From Lysobacter sp. S4-A87 (GTDB lineage: Bacteria > Pseudomonadota > Gammaproteobacteria > Xanthomonadales > Xanthomonadaceae): a stretch of 64,000 bases of DNA. Shown piece by piece: positions 1-14,794 of the stretch; within the stretch, counting starts at the first letter, position 1; each line of letters starts with the position of its first letter. The position numbers were made by a program, and so were the translations under genes. Below the pieces are notes generated by a model. That model did not search any database, had not been told where the DNA came from, and saw nothing but the letters and a program-made list of their open reading frames with translations. The stretch spans positions 744,001 through 808,000 of the forward strand of contig NZ_CP093341.1 of assembly GCF_022637455.1 (NCBI RefSeq), written 5' to 3'.

Positions 1-3000
1 CCGTTGCCCTGCACGCGAACGCGTACCTGCGCGGTGCTGTAGCCCTCCCTGGCCTGCAACGGGAAGGTGTAGGTGGTCTTGGCTTCCGCGCCGAGGCTGG
101 CGGTGCGTCGACCGTCTGCAAGCGACAGCGGCCCTTCGCCGTTGACCTCGACCTTGAACTCACCGGCGCGGCCGGTGAAGTTCTGCACGTCGAGGGTGAC
201 GTTGCTACGGTCACCGGGCGCAAGCACGCGCGGCAGGCTGGCTTCGGCGAGGATCGGTGCACGCACGATGGTCTCGCGATCGCGGCTGCCGTAGCGGTTG
301 CCCGAGTACACCAGTGCCGACACACGCAGCGTGCCGTTGAAGTCGGGAACGGCCAGCGCGATGCGTGCATTGCCACGCGCATCGAGCTTCACCGGTCCTG
401 CGAACAGGTCGACCGTCTGCACGCGGGCCGTCGGACGCCGCGCCTGGGGCAATGCCGCCAGCGCCATGTCGCCGCCGAAGCGCAGCTTGGCGATCCCGCC
501 CTCGAAGCTTTCGATCACGCGACCATAGACGTCATAGGCATCGACACCGAGCCGGCGCTGGGCGAAGAAGTGCGCAGCCGCGTCCGGCACCGGGAAGCGG
601 GTGATGTTGAGGATGCCGACATCGACCGCCGACACCGTCACGAATGCATCCTGGCCCGCCAGCTGCGGCACGCTGACCGTCACCGGCAGATCGCGCTCGG
701 GCTGCATCAGCGCCGGTGCTGACAGGCCAACGGCGACCTTGCGGTCGCGCCGGTCCATCGTCACGTGGGCGACGCCGACGGCACGCGCGGGCGTGATCCT
801 GCTCGGCGCGCTGCCGCCACGGAACACCAGTGCGGTGACATACACGTCGTGGCGCTCCCAGTCCTTCGTCACCGGGATCTCGAACGTGCTGCCGGCCTTC
901 GCTTCGATGTCCTGCACGTAGAGCATGCGGTCGCTCTCGACCATCAGCAGGCCCTTGCCCTCGTGCGGCGGCGTCAGCGTCACCTTGAGCGTGTCGCCGG
1001 CGCGGTAGGCGGTCTTGTCGAGGGCAAGCTTGACCTTGTCCGGGCGCGCATCGAGACCGCGGTTTTCGTCGTCCCAGCTCCAGCCGGCGGTGAAGGGATA
1101 GCGCGTGGTCAGCTTCGTCGCCGGGTCGAACACGTCGACGCGGTAATCGCCCCATTCGACCGGGAAGTCGATCCGTTGAGGCGCATCGCCGACGTCCAGG
1201 GTACGCGTCTGGATGTCTTCGTAGCGGCGGGTGAAGTCGTAATCCCAGCCACCATCGTCCTGATAGTTCCAGTGATAGTCGCGATGCTCGCGGACCAGCG
1301 TCACACGCAGGCCCTTGCCGGCCCGCGCCTTGCCGTCGCTGCCGACGCGGGCCAGTTCGAAGCCGGCGTTGGCATTGGCATCGCTGCCTTCCTTGTCGTC
1401 GAACAGCGGGCGCACGCCGACGATGGCGGCGGCCGGCCACAACACGCGCTTGACGCTGCGGTTGACGCTGCGGCCTCCGCTCTCGAACACGCTGCCGGTG
1501 ACTATTGCGGCAATCGTGCTGACCGGATTGGCCTCGGCCGGCAAGGCGATGTCCTGCTGCAGCCGACCGTTGGCGTCGAGCTTGGCATCGACGACGTCCT
1601 TGGCTTCCTTGGGCAGCGACAGCGTCGGGTCGCCGAAGAAATAGCCTGGCAACTGCTCGAGCGGATGCTGTTCGATCGCCACCGCCAGCTTCGCGGTGAA
1701 GCGATTGCCCGCGGCCGGCGCGCCATAGAGATAGGCGCCCTCCACCGCCAGGTGCACCGGTTCGCCCGGCTTGAGCACCGGTTGCGCCTGCAGATCGAGC
1801 TTGAGCCGTTCGGGCAGGAACTCCTCGACCCGCAGCGTCATGCCCTGCACTGCCTCCTTGCTGCCGGGATCGGTGCGGAACTCGATGCGCCAGCGCCCGG
1901 TTGCGGCGTCCACCGGGATCACCTGCGCGTGCCGCACGTAACCCTGCGGGTCCGGCTGCAGGCGGGTTTCAAGGAAGGTCTTGCCATCGGGCTGCACGTA
2001 GCGCAGGAACAGCGGCTGCAGCGGCTTGCCCTTCGTCGCCACCGGCTGCCCGTCCTGGTCGCGGAGCAGCGCGGATACGCGCACGGTCTCGCCAGGGCGA
2101 TAGAGATCGCGCCCCGACCATGCGAAAACATCGAACCAGGCCTGCTCGCGCCCGCTGACCGCGAACTCCGACAGGTCCAGTGCCGGCTGGTTGAACGGCA
2201 GCATCGACACATCGTTGCCGCGCGTGGCGACCAGCACGTGCGCGGCATCGAGCGTGTAACCGAGCATCACGTTGCCGTTGCCGTCGGTCTCGCCCTTCAT
2301 CACCGTCTCGCCCTTGTCGTCGAGCACCTTCAGCTCGACGCCACCGACGGCAGATCCCTTGTGCAGCGAGGCGACGTGGACGAACAGCTTGTCCTTGTAG
2401 GCGCGCGCGTGCAGGCCGAGGTCGCTGACGGTGAAGAATGCGGTCTCGAAGCGGTCCTGGAATTCGCCCGAGCGTTTCATCACGGCGAAGTACAGGCCGG
2501 GCTGCTGCAGCTCCTTGATGTCCTGCAGCGGCAGGTAGGTCAGCACGCGTTCGTTGGTCTTCCCGCCGAGCACGAAGCGGTTCACGTAGACCGGTTCGGC
2601 GAGGCGCTCCAGCGGCGTCTTGTCGCTGTAATCGCTGCCCAGCTCCCAGCTGCCGCGACGTCCCCCTCGCTGGTACTGGGCGAAGAACCGCGGCAACTCC
2701 TTGTCGCGCACGCGCAGGAACTCGACATCGACCTCGGAGACATTCACCGACACCACCGGAAGGCCACGGCTTTCGCGCGCCGGCAGCACGCTCCCCTGCG
2801 ATGCGAATCCGACCACCGGGTCCAGCGGCCCGGTGTGCACCTGTTTGCGCAGCGCTTGACCCAGGCGATCGCCAGCGGCGGCGGTCAGCCCGCCCTTGAT
2901 TGCCACCACGTAGTCACGACTGGCGTCGACGTGCGGGAAACGCAGCACCTTGGCGTCGTCCGACAACACCCAGCTGCCCTTGATCACCGCGCCCTTGGCA

Positions 3001-3320
3001 TCGGTGACAGAAATCAGTTCGTCGAAATCCTGGCTTCCCACCAGTGGCCGGCTGAACTCGAGCGCGATGGCCATCTGCTCATCGGCCTTCTGGTCGGGGT
3101 AGGCCGCGACCAGCGCGAACCCTTCGACCGCTTCGCGCTTGCCCTGTACGGCCTCGCCGCTGACCGCGGGCAGCTGGCCGTCGGCATCGCGCTTGCAGCC
3201 TGCGCAAAGCAACATCGCAGCCATGGCGCCGGCGACCAGGCCCCGCATCAGCCGACTCGACACCGACGGGACAGCGAGTGGAATACGGACGGTTCCTTCC
3301 GTGACGGATACGCGCTTCAT
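1..3320 (-). CDS. Alpha-2-macroglobulin family lipoprotein (3' end outside window)
   Basis: Large envelope protein of the bacterial alpha-2-macroglobulin family, proposed in other bacteria to trap proteases in the periplasm. About 1,106 codons are visible and the C-terminal part, where the thioester region would lie, is cut off by the window edge. The start ATG at 3320 has a strong ribosome site (GGGGAGG) just upstream. The N terminus has a hydrophobic stretch ending LLCAGCK with Cys42, a near-lipobox, so a lipoprotein is likely. Recognisable family stretches include DLYRPGETVRV in the macroglobulin-like domains and AYRAGDTLKV, followed by the RMLYVQDIEAKAGSTFEIPV region. It diverges from the glycosyltransferase at 3494. 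The usual bacterial partner, pbpC, would have to lie beyond the left edge. Confidence 0.9.
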   Translation of the reverse strand, partial: MKRVSVTEGTVRIPLAVPSVSSRLMRGLVAGAMAAMLLCAGCKRDADGQLPAVSGEAVQGKREAVEGFALVAAYPDQKADEQMAIALEFSRPLVGSQDFDELISVTDAKGAVIKGSWVLSDDAKVLRFPHVDASRDYVVAIKGGLTAAAGDRLGQALRKQVHTGPLDPVVGFASQGSVLPARESRGLPVVSVNVSEVDVEFLRVRDKELPRFFAQYQRGGRRGSWELGSDYSDKTPLERLAEPVYVNRFVLGGKTNERVLTYLPLQDIKELQQPGLYFAVMKRSGEFQDRFETAFFTVSDLGLHARAYKDKLFVHVASLHKGSAVGGVELKVLDDKGETVMKGETDGNGNVMLGYTLDAAHVLVATRGNDVSMLPFNQPALDLSEFAVSGREQAWFDVFAWSGRDLYRPGETVRVSALLRDQDGQPVATKGKPLQPLFLRYVQPDGKTFLETRLQPDPQGYVRHAQVIPVDAATGRWRIEFRTDPGSKEAVQGMTLRVEEFLPERLKLDLQAQPVLKPGEPVHLAVEGAYLYGAPAAGNRFTAKLAVAIEQHPLEQLPGYFFGDPTLSLPKEAKDVVDAKLDANGRLQQDIALPAEANPVSTIAAIVTGSVFESGGRSVNRSVKRVLWPAAAIVGVRPLFDDKEGSDANANAGFELARVGSDGKARAGKGLRVTLVREHRDYHWNYQDDGGWDYDFTRRYEDIQTRTLDVGDAPQRIDFPVEWGDYRVDVFDPATKLTTRYPFTAGWSWDDENRGLDARPDKVKLALDKTAYRAGDTLKVTLTPPHEGKGLLMVESDRMLYVQDIEAKAGSTFEIPVTKDWERHDVYVTALVFRGGSAPSRITPARAVGVAHVTMDRRDRKVAVGLSAPALMQPERDLPVTVSVPQLAGQDAFVTVSAVDVGILNITRFPVPDAAAHFFAQRRLGVDAYDVYGRVIESFEGGIAKLRFGGDMALAALPQARRPTARVQTVDLFAGPVKLDARGNARIALAVPDFNGTLRVSALVYSGNRYGSRDRETIVRAPILAEASLPRVLAPGDRSNVTLDVQNFTGRAGEFKVEVNGEGPLSLADGRRTASLGAEAKTTYTFPLQAREGYSTAQVRVRVQGN

Positions 3321-3493
3321 GCGGCCTCCCCTGATTTTCGCGAAGTATAGGAGGATCGCGATGAATTCCGTTCACGCCATCTGCGCGCGGTTGCCTGCCG
3401 TTGTCGTCGCCCAGGCACTGCACGGAAACGCGATCGTCTATGCCATCATCCGCGCGTCGGGCCAAATGGCCCGCCTGCCCTTCCCGGACCACG

Positions 3494-4471
3494 ATGCTGC
3501 GCGAAGACATGCCTCCCTTGGCCAGCGACCCCGGCGCCGGCATGCCCGCCCCGGGTGAGGGGCCACGCCCTTCCATCCTGGTGATCCGCCAGGGCGCCTT
3601 TGGCGACCTGGTCCAGGCCGACGGCGCCCTGCGTGACATCCGTGCGCACCACCCGGGCGCGCAGATCTCCCTGCTCGTCGCGCCGCAGTTCCGCCGCTTG
3701 ATGGATCGTTGCCCGCACGTGGACGAGCTGATCGTCGACGTGCGTGCGCCATGGCTTCGCATCGGCGACAACCTGGACCTGTTGCGGGAACTGCGCGGGC
3801 GCCGCTTCGCCCGCGTATACGACCTGCAGGACAGCCAGCGCACGCGCCTTTATCGGCGCCTGATGAGCCCGGGCCTGCAATGGCACGGCAAGGACAACCC
3901 GGGTTCCAGCGCCGTCCCGGACCGGAGTGCCTATGCCCGCTTGCTCGCCCGGGCCGGCGTGGTCGCGACGCATACCGATGCGCCTGACGTGGGCTGGATG
4001 GCAGACGATGTGTCCGCGCTGCTTGCTGCATCCGGGGTCGAGCCGGGCTACGTCGCCCTGGTCCCGGGAAGTTCGGCGCGTCACCCGCACAAGCGCTGGC
4101 CCCACTTTGCCGGGCTGGCGCGGCGCCTGGTTGACGGTGGTCGCCAGGTGGTGGTCGCACCCGGTCCTGATGAGCTCGATCTTGCCCGCACCCTGCCTTG
4201 CAAGGTGCTGCTCGGGCCGACGGGTTTCCTGGACTGGTTCGCCCTCGCCGGTGTGCTGGCCAACGCGGCATTCGTGGTGGGCAATGACACCGGCCCGACC
4301 CATCTCGCCGCCTGCCTGGGAACTCCGGGCCTGGCGCTGTTCGGGCCGCACACCAGTGCGCAGCGCACCGGCATCCGGATGCGCGCCTTCGATGCGATCG
4401 AGGCGGCGGAGCTGGAGCGCCTGCCGGTCGATGAGGTGATGCGACAGGTGGCGACGAAGATCGCGCTGTAG
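3494..4471 (+). CDS. Glycosyltransferase family 9 (heptosyltransferase-like)
   Basis: Family 9 glycosyltransferase, the family of ADP-heptose:LPS heptosyltransferases that act at the cytoplasmic face of the inner membrane on lipopolysaccharide core. The N-terminal ILVIRQGAFGDLVQ nucleotide-sugar fold and the C-terminal VGNDTGPTHLAACLGTPGLALFG motif are clear. About 325 aa from the ATG at 3494 is normal for the family. The start is uncertain: in-frame ATGs at 3509 and 3542 are also possible and none has a convincing ribosome site. It stands alone, divergent from the alpha-2-macroglobulin gene and convergent with gyrA. No other LPS core gene is next to it, so the acceptor cannot be named. Confidence 0.85.
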   Translation: MLREDMPPLASDPGAGMPAPGEGPRPSILVIRQGAFGDLVQADGALRDIRAHHPGAQISLLVAPQFRRLMDRCPHVDELIVDVRAPWLRIGDNLDLLRELRGRRFARVYDLQDSQRTRLYRRLMSPGLQWHGKDNPGSSAVPDRSAYARLLARAGVVATHTDAPDVGWMADDVSALLAASGVEPGYVALVPGSSARHPHKRWPHFAGLARRLVDGGRQVVVAPGPDELDLARTLPCKVLLGPTGFLDWFALAGVLANAAFVVGNDTGPTHLAACLGTPGLALFGPHTSAQRTGIRMRAFDAIEAAELERLPVDEVMRQVATKIAL

Positions 4472-4614
4472 GTTGGTTCGGCGCGATGTTCGAGTGACCT
4501 GCTGCAATGGTCGCCCCGCCTTCGGACAGGATGTCCGACGAAGGGGCGGAGCAATCCCCGGCCCGGCGGACGACGCCCCTCCGCAGACGCGAACCCAAGG
4601 CCGTGGCGAGGCGC

Positions 4615-4645
4615 CAAACGAAAACGCCGCCTTTCGGCGGCGTTC
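4615..4645 (-). terminator. gyrA rho-independent terminator
   Basis: On the minus strand, 17 bases past the gyrA stop, a 9-bp perfect stem AACGCCGCC/GGCGGCGTT with a GAAA loop is followed by TTCGTTT. The stem occupies 4623-4644. It lies between the convergent gyrA and glycosyltransferase genes and could also stop transcription from the plus strand. Confidence 0.8.
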
Positions 4646-4661
4646 TCGCGACTGCGATCGA

Positions 4662-7307
<2,646 letters not shown>

Positions 7308-7458
7308 CAGGTTTCCGTTCGTTGGTTGTCCGCAGCGACGACTGCGGTCGGGCATCACGTTCGAAGGACCGCCGCGGGAACTGCCGGCGGGCCTGTGTCG
7401 CGGACCCCGTCAGGGGCCCTTTGACAGCCCGTCGTCGACGGCTTCAAAAGGACACGAA

Positions 7459-7487
7459 ATCATAGCACGGAACGGGGTCCGTCTGCT
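7459..7487 (-). promoter_or_regulatory. Candidate gyrA promoter
   Basis: Reading the minus strand, a good -10 hexamer TATGAT lies at 7464-7459, about 150 bases before the gyrA start. The -35 position 17 bases further up (AGCAGA) is weak. The rest of the 7308-7713 gap is a GC-rich leader without an ORF, plus one REP-like palindrome at 7590. Confidence 0.4.
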
Positions 7488-7589
7488 GGCTGATTCCCAC
7501 GCAGAAACAAGCAGTTGCGGGGGTTTTTAAAGTGGATTTATCGGCAAACTGCAATGGCGTGCCGCAGGGGCGTAGGGGGCAGCCACCAC

Positions 7590-7616
7590 CGTCATCCCGG
7601 CGAACGCCGGGATCCA
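7590..7616. repeat. REP-like palindrome, family 1, copy 1
   Basis: Single copy of a palindrome with core CCCGGCGAACGCCGGG, flanked by GTCAT on the left and ATCCA on the right. It lies between mtnA and gyrA. Related copies are at 13922, 33464 (inverted pair) and 44504 (inverted pair). Confidence 0.75.
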
Positions 7617-7713
7617 TCCTGATCCTGGCGGCCTAAGGGGTTCGGTGCCTGCCGAAGCGCCTTGCGGACTGCGGAACGGCGCCGTCCTGCGACGGTGAGG
7701 CCGGGGGCGTGGG

Positions 7714-8769
7714 TCAGCCGAATGCGGCCTTCATTGCCGCCGCGTCGGGACGTTCGATCACGCCGCGCTCGGTCACGATCGCGTCGATCAGTTCGTGGGG
7801 GGTGACGTCGAACACCGGGTTCCAGGCGCCGACGTCCTCGGCCGCAGTGCGGACGCCGCCGAGGCCGAACAGTTCGCCCGGATCGCGCTCCTCGATGTGG
7901 ATCGCATCGCCCGACGGCGTGTCCATGTCGACCGTCGACGACGGCGCCACGACCATGAACTTCAGGCCGTGGTGGCGCGCGGCGATCGCCAGCTGGTAGG
8001 TGCCGATCTTGTTGGCCGTGTCGCCGTTGGCGCAGATGCGGTCGGCGCCGACCACGACCCATTGCACGTCGCCGGTCTTCATCAGGTGCGATGCGGCCGA
8101 GTCGGCAATCAGGGTCGGGGCGATGCCGTCCTGCTGCAGCTCCCACACCGTCAGGCGCGCGCCCTGCAGCCATGGCCGGGTCTCGCCGGCAAAGACCTTG
8201 TCGATGCGGCCTTCGGCCACGCCCGCGCGGATGACGCCCAGCGCGGTGCCGAAACCGGCGGTGGCGAGCGAGCCGGTGTTGCAGTGGGTCAGCACGCCGC
8301 TGCCCGGCGCGATCAGGGCAGCGCCCAGGGCACCCATGCGGCGGTTCGCGGCGAGGTCTTCATCGGCGATGGCGTGCGCTTCGCGCGCAAGCACATCGCG
8401 CCAGTCGGCGCCGGCGGTGGCAAGCGTGCGGCGCATGCGCGCCAGCGCCCAGGCCAGGTTTACGGCCGTCGGCCGCGCGGCGTTGAGCTGTTGCATGGCC
8501 GGTTCGAGCTTGCCCGCGGCTTCGGCCCCATTGGCGGCGTCCACCTCGCGCGCGGCCAGGACCACGCCCCAGGCGGCGGCAATGCCGATGGCCGGCGCGC
8601 CGCGCACGGTCAGGGCGTGGATGGCTTCGGCAACCGCTGCGCTGTCGTTGCAGGTCACGTACTCGACCACGAACGGCAGCTTGCGCTGGTCGAGCAGTTC
8701 CAGGGCCTGCCCGGTCCAGCGGATCGGGCGGATGCGGTCGTAACGGTCGAAATCGATGGTGGTGTTCAT
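7714..8769 (-). CDS. mtnA: S-methyl-5-thioribose-1-phosphate isomerase
   Basis: Cytosolic isomerase that converts 5-methylthioribose-1-phosphate to 5-methylthioribulose-1-phosphate in methionine salvage. It is about 351 aa from the ATG at 8769 ([11 protein letters not shown]). The family motifs are all present: [19 protein letters not shown] with the catalytic Cys163, and [18 protein letters not shown] with the catalytic Asp243. It is a single gene; the other mtn genes are not adjacent. A methionine aminotransferase and omega-amidase, which act at the end of the same pathway, lie at 53.6-55.6 kb. A perfect 8-bp inverted repeat sits immediately before the start codon. Confidence 0.96.
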   Translation of the reverse strand: MNTTIDFDRYDRIRPIRWTGQALELLDQRKLPFVVEYVTCNDSAAVAEAIHALTVRGAPAIGIAAAWGVVLAAREVDAANGAEAAGKLEPAMQQLNAARPTAVNLAWALARMRRTLATAGADWRDVLAREAHAIADEDLAANRRMGALGAALIAPGSGVLTHCNTGSLATAGFGTALGVIRAGVAEGRIDKVFAGETRPWLQGARLTVWELQQDGIAPTLIADSAASHLMKTGDVQWVVVGADRICANGDTANKIGTYQLAIAARHHGLKFMVVAPSSTVDMDTPSGDAIHIEERDPGELFGLGGVRTAAEDVGAWNPVFDVTPHELIDAIVTERGVIERPDAAAMKAAFG

Positions 8770-8772
8770 GCC

Positions 8773-8793
8773 GTGCAGTTTAGCGAACTGCAC
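8773..8793. promoter_or_regulatory. Inverted repeat directly upstream of mtnA start
   Basis: GTGCAGTT, a 5-base spacer and AACTGCAC form a perfect 8-bp inverted repeat ending 3 bases before the mtnA start codon. It covers the place where a ribosome site should be, and no purine-rich site is otherwise visible there. It could be an operator or an mRNA hairpin that limits translation. Confidence 0.45.
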
Positions 8794-8820
8794 GTCCGAG
8801 CTCGGGATTACAGGTCGTTG

Positions 8821-8851
8821 CCCTCCCCCTCGCCGCCGGCGAAAGGGAGGG
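8821..8851 (-). terminator. Terminator-like hairpin after DUF3011 gene
   Basis: CCCTCCC at 8821 pairs with GGGAGGG at 8845-8851 around a loop that holds CGCCGCCGGCG. It lies just past the stop of the DUF3011 gene at 8869 and upstream of mtnA. There is no T-run. Similar C-run/G-run hairpins occur at 13968, 18453 and 52630. Confidence 0.4.
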
Positions 8852-8868
8852 CAGACACCGCGATTGCG

Positions 8869-9666
8869 TTACAGGACGCTGAAATCGCCGCGGCAGCCGT
8901 TGCTCACCCAGACGCCATTGCGGTCCCAGCCCCAGCTCTGGCCTTCGATGCACGGCGCCTTGGACGCCTGTCGGACCAGGCGGGCATCGCGACGGATGGT
9001 CACGTTGCAGCGGCGCTGGCGACGATCGTCGGAGCCGCAGTACAGCTTCTGCGCCTGTGCGCCGCCGCCGTTGCCTCCGCCGTTCCAGCCACCGCCGTTG
9101 CCACCGCCATTGCCGCCTCCGTGGCCTCCGTCATAACCGCTGGCGAACTCGGCGCGACAGCCCTCGTCGACCCAGACGAAGCCGCGGCCGGTGCCCCAGG
9201 TACGGCCCTCGATGCACGGCGACTTCGAGACCTGGCGCACCAGGTAGGCGCTGCGACCGTCGATCTGGCACTGGACGTAGCGGTTGTCGTTGGAATCGCA
9301 GCGCACGCTGCGGCCGTTGCCATTGCCGCCATTGCCACCGCTACCGCCATTGCCGCCGTTGCCGTTGCCACCGCCCCAGCCGGCCCGGACCAGCGCGAAT
9401 TCGGCGCGGCAGCCGCCATTGACCCACACGCCATTGCGGTCGTAGCCCCAGGTACGGCCTTCGACGCATGCGTTCTTGGAATACTGGCGCAACAGCTGGG
9501 CGCCGTTGCGGGTGTCGGCGGCGCACTGCCGGTAATGGTTGTCGTTGGAGTCGCAGCGGACCGTCGGCGTGTTGCCGCCGTTGTATTGCGCCGCGACCGG
9601 CATGGCCACGGTTGAAGCTGCAAGCACAACCAGAAACCCGAGGCCCTTGGGCAAGTACGGGGTCAT
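8869..9666 (-). CDS. Secreted triple-repeat DUF3011 protein (paralog 1)
   Basis: Exported protein of unknown function, 265 aa. Residues 1-26 form a signal peptide ending VAAQ. Three DUF3011 repeats follow, each about 50 residues with four cysteines and the pattern C..C..(S)K..C.EG..WG...GVWV..GCR.(E/D)F. The repeats are joined by linkers made almost only of Gly and Asn (near residues 100-120 and 175-200). The even number of cysteines per repeat suggests disulfide-bonded modules outside the cytoplasm. It is immediately downstream of a second three-repeat paralog, which points to tandem duplication. The domain has no established function, though the Cys-rich repeats and flexible linkers suggest a binding or structural role. 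Confidence 0.88.
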   Translation of the reverse strand: MTPYLPKGLGFLVVLAASTVAMPVAAQYNGGNTPTVRCDSNDNHYRQCAADTRNGAQLLRQYSKNACVEGRTWGYDRNGVWVNGGCRAEFALVRAGWGGGNGNGGNGGSGGNGGNGNGRSVRCDSNDNRYVQCQIDGRSAYLVRQVSKSPCIEGRTWGTGRGFVWVDEGCRAEFASGYDGGHGGGNGGGNGGGWNGGGNGGGAQAQKLYCGSDDRRQRRCNVTIRRDARLVRQASKAPCIEGQSWGWDRNGVWVSNGCRGDFSVL

Positions 9667-9750
9667 GACAGCTCCTCGTTTGAGATGGTTCTCACTCTAA
9701 CGAGGGCAGCTTAACGAATGCTTCACCGATTGGGCGCCGCTGACGGCCAT

Positions 9751-10485
9751 TCAGCCGCCGCTGAGGTCTTCCTTGTGACGGACCTCGAATTCCGCACGGC
9801 ACCCGTCCTCGACCCAGATCCCGTTCTTGTCGACGCCCCAGCTGCGTCCTTCGATGCAGGCCGCGCGCGACAGCTGCCGGAACAGGCGCACCGCACCGCC
9901 TTCGGTCACGGCCGGGCAATGGCGCGGCAGCTTGTCGGTGGAATCGCATCGGACGATCTTTCCCTCCGACGGTTCCGCCGCGACGATCGCCATCATCCGG
10001 AACTCGGCGCGACACCCACCGGACACCCAGACGCCACGATTGTCGGCGCCCCAGTTGTCGCCCTTGATGCATGGGTTCTTCGATAGCTGGCGCACGAGTT
10101 CGACACCTGCGCTGGTGTCGGAATCGCAATGCTCCCAGCGGCTTCCGCGCGATTCGCAGCGGACAGTGCGGCTGCCATAGGCAGTACCGACGGAGCCGCC
10201 GTAGCCCAGGACGAACTCGGCGCGACAGCCATCCCTGACCCAGATGCCCGCACCCAGGACGCCCCAGGTGCGCCCTTCGTCGCATTCGGACTTGGACAGG
10301 GTGCGCAACATGCGCACGCCACCACGGACATCGACCGGGCACAGATGCGCTTGCCCGCCCTTGGACTCGCAGCGCACGACCCTGTCGCCGAGGAAACGAC
10401 CGCCCGTGTCCTGGGCCCTCGCTTCAGCCGCGGCCAGCAGTACCAATAGTGCGAAGAAGCAAGTCGAAGGCGACCAGCCGTGCAT
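9751..10485 (-). CDS. Secreted triple-repeat DUF3011 protein (paralog 2)
   Basis: Exported protein of 244 aa with a signal peptide of about 25 residues ending ARAQ, then three DUF3011 repeats with the motifs GIWVRDGCRAEF, GVWVSGGCRAEF and GIWVEDGCRAEF. The repeats keep the four-cysteine pattern of paralog 1, but the linkers are short and lack the Gly/Asn runs. The stop at 9751 lies 84 bases before the start of paralog 1 on the same strand, so co-transcription is possible. Function is unknown. Confidence 0.87.
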   Translation of the reverse strand: MHGWSPSTCFFALLVLLAAAEARAQDTGGRFLGDRVVRCESKGGQAHLCPVDVRGGVRMLRTLSKSECDEGRTWGVLGAGIWVRDGCRAEFVLGYGGSVGTAYGSRTVRCESRGSRWEHCDSDTSAGVELVRQLSKNPCIKGDNWGADNRGVWVSGGCRAEFRMMAIVAAEPSEGKIVRCDSTDKLPRHCPAVTEGGAVRLFRQLSRAACIEGRSWGVDKNGIWVEDGCRAEFEVRHKEDLSGG

Positions 10486-10576
10486 CGTGCACCCCTGAGT
10501 TCACGCGACCACTCTAAACCGTCCAGATGAAAACAAACATCCGGTTCTTCCTTAAATTTTCGTATCGCGCGAACGC

Positions 10577-13948
<3,372 letters not shown>

Positions 13949-13967
13949 GGGGCGTTGCTTTGCGCCA

Positions 13968-13987
13968 CCCTCTCCCGACGGGAGAGG
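13968..13987. repeat. CTCTCCC/GGGAGAG hairpin between zipA and ligA
   Basis: Short perfect hairpin with an 8-bp stem (CCTCTCCC/GGGAGAGG) lying only a few bases beyond the zipA stop on the minus strand. It has no T-run, so it may be a repeat or an mRNA processing or stabilising element, not a true terminator. Confidence 0.5.
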
Positions 13988-13994
13988 GTCCGAC

Positions 13995-14741
13995 TCACCA
14001 GCGTGCCGGCTTGGTCAGCGGCGGCGCTTCGCGCTGGCGGTCGTAGGCACGCAGCTCGTCGCGGATGTGGGCGATGCGCTGGCGGCCGAGCGCATTGCGC
14101 TGCTCGTCCAGGACCACGCCGTCGAGCAGCTCGGCCATGCGCTGCGCGGTCGGCAGCATGGTTTCCCAGGCATCGAGCGCGTTGACCGGCGCCGGCAGGG
14201 TCAGGAAGAAGGCAATCGCCGGCGTCTCCAGCGCCTGGATCTGCGCCATGTCGAAGCTGCCGGGTTTCATGATGTTGGCGACGCTGAACACCGGGCCGCG
14301 CTCGGGGTGGTTCTCGACCAGGCGATGGAACACGCCCATGTGGCCATAGACCAGGCCGGCCTTCTCGGCGGCAACGACGATGTCCGGGCCGTGCAGCTTC
14401 TGCCCGGCGCGTGCGGCCAGGTAGAGCGTGACGATCTTGTCGAACTCTTCGGTCGCGCGGCGGCCCAGTTCGCTGCTGGCCGCGCCCTCGAGGGTACGGT
14501 CGAACAGTTCCAGTTCGGCTTGTGCCGTGGTTTCCCCGGCCGCGGGGCCCTCGCCGCCCAGCTCACGTTCCAGCTGCTCGCCCAGGGTCGGTTCGCGGCG
14601 ACTGCTGTCGGCAGCCGACGCTTCGCGCGGTACGCGCTTGCCCTGGCCCGGCTTGCGCGGACGACCAAAAAACACGATAGCGGCAATCAGGACAAGGCCG
14701 GCGATCAGGATGCCGATACGCAGCAGGGTCACGTCTGACAT
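13995..14741 (-). CDS. zipA: Cell division protein ZipA
   Basis: Inner-membrane anchor for the FtsZ ring. The protein is 248 aa with an N-terminal membrane helix (residues about 7-25, IGILIAGLVLIAAIVFF), a short charged and disordered linker to about residue 100, and a C-terminal FtsZ-binding domain in which LYLAARAGQKLHGPDIV and GSFDMAQIQALETPAIAFFL are recognisable. The linker is shorter than in E. coli ZipA (328 aa). The ATG is preceded by AAGGAAG. Gene order smc-zipA-ligA is the classical one for Xanthomonads. Confidence 0.94.
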   Translation of the reverse strand: MSDVTLLRIGILIAGLVLIAAIVFFGRPRKPGQGKRVPREASAADSSRREPTLGEQLERELGGEGPAAGETTAQAELELFDRTLEGAASSELGRRATEEFDKIVTLYLAARAGQKLHGPDIVVAAEKAGLVYGHMGVFHRLVENHPERGPVFSVANIMKPGSFDMAQIQALETPAIAFFLTLPAPVNALDAWETMLPTAQRMAELLDGVVLDEQRNALGRQRIAHIRDELRAYDRQREAPPLTKPARW

Positions 14742-14794
14742 TGAGGGGCTTCCTTACGGCAGGCGGGATGGACGGGGGAAAGGCCGCTTGATAC

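Noticed and set aside
765-3350. Very long plus-strand open frame antisense to the alpha-2-macroglobulin gene
   Set aside because: It has no family-like composition, and the minus-strand frame is a clear protein. High GC with a biased third position opens long shadow frames.
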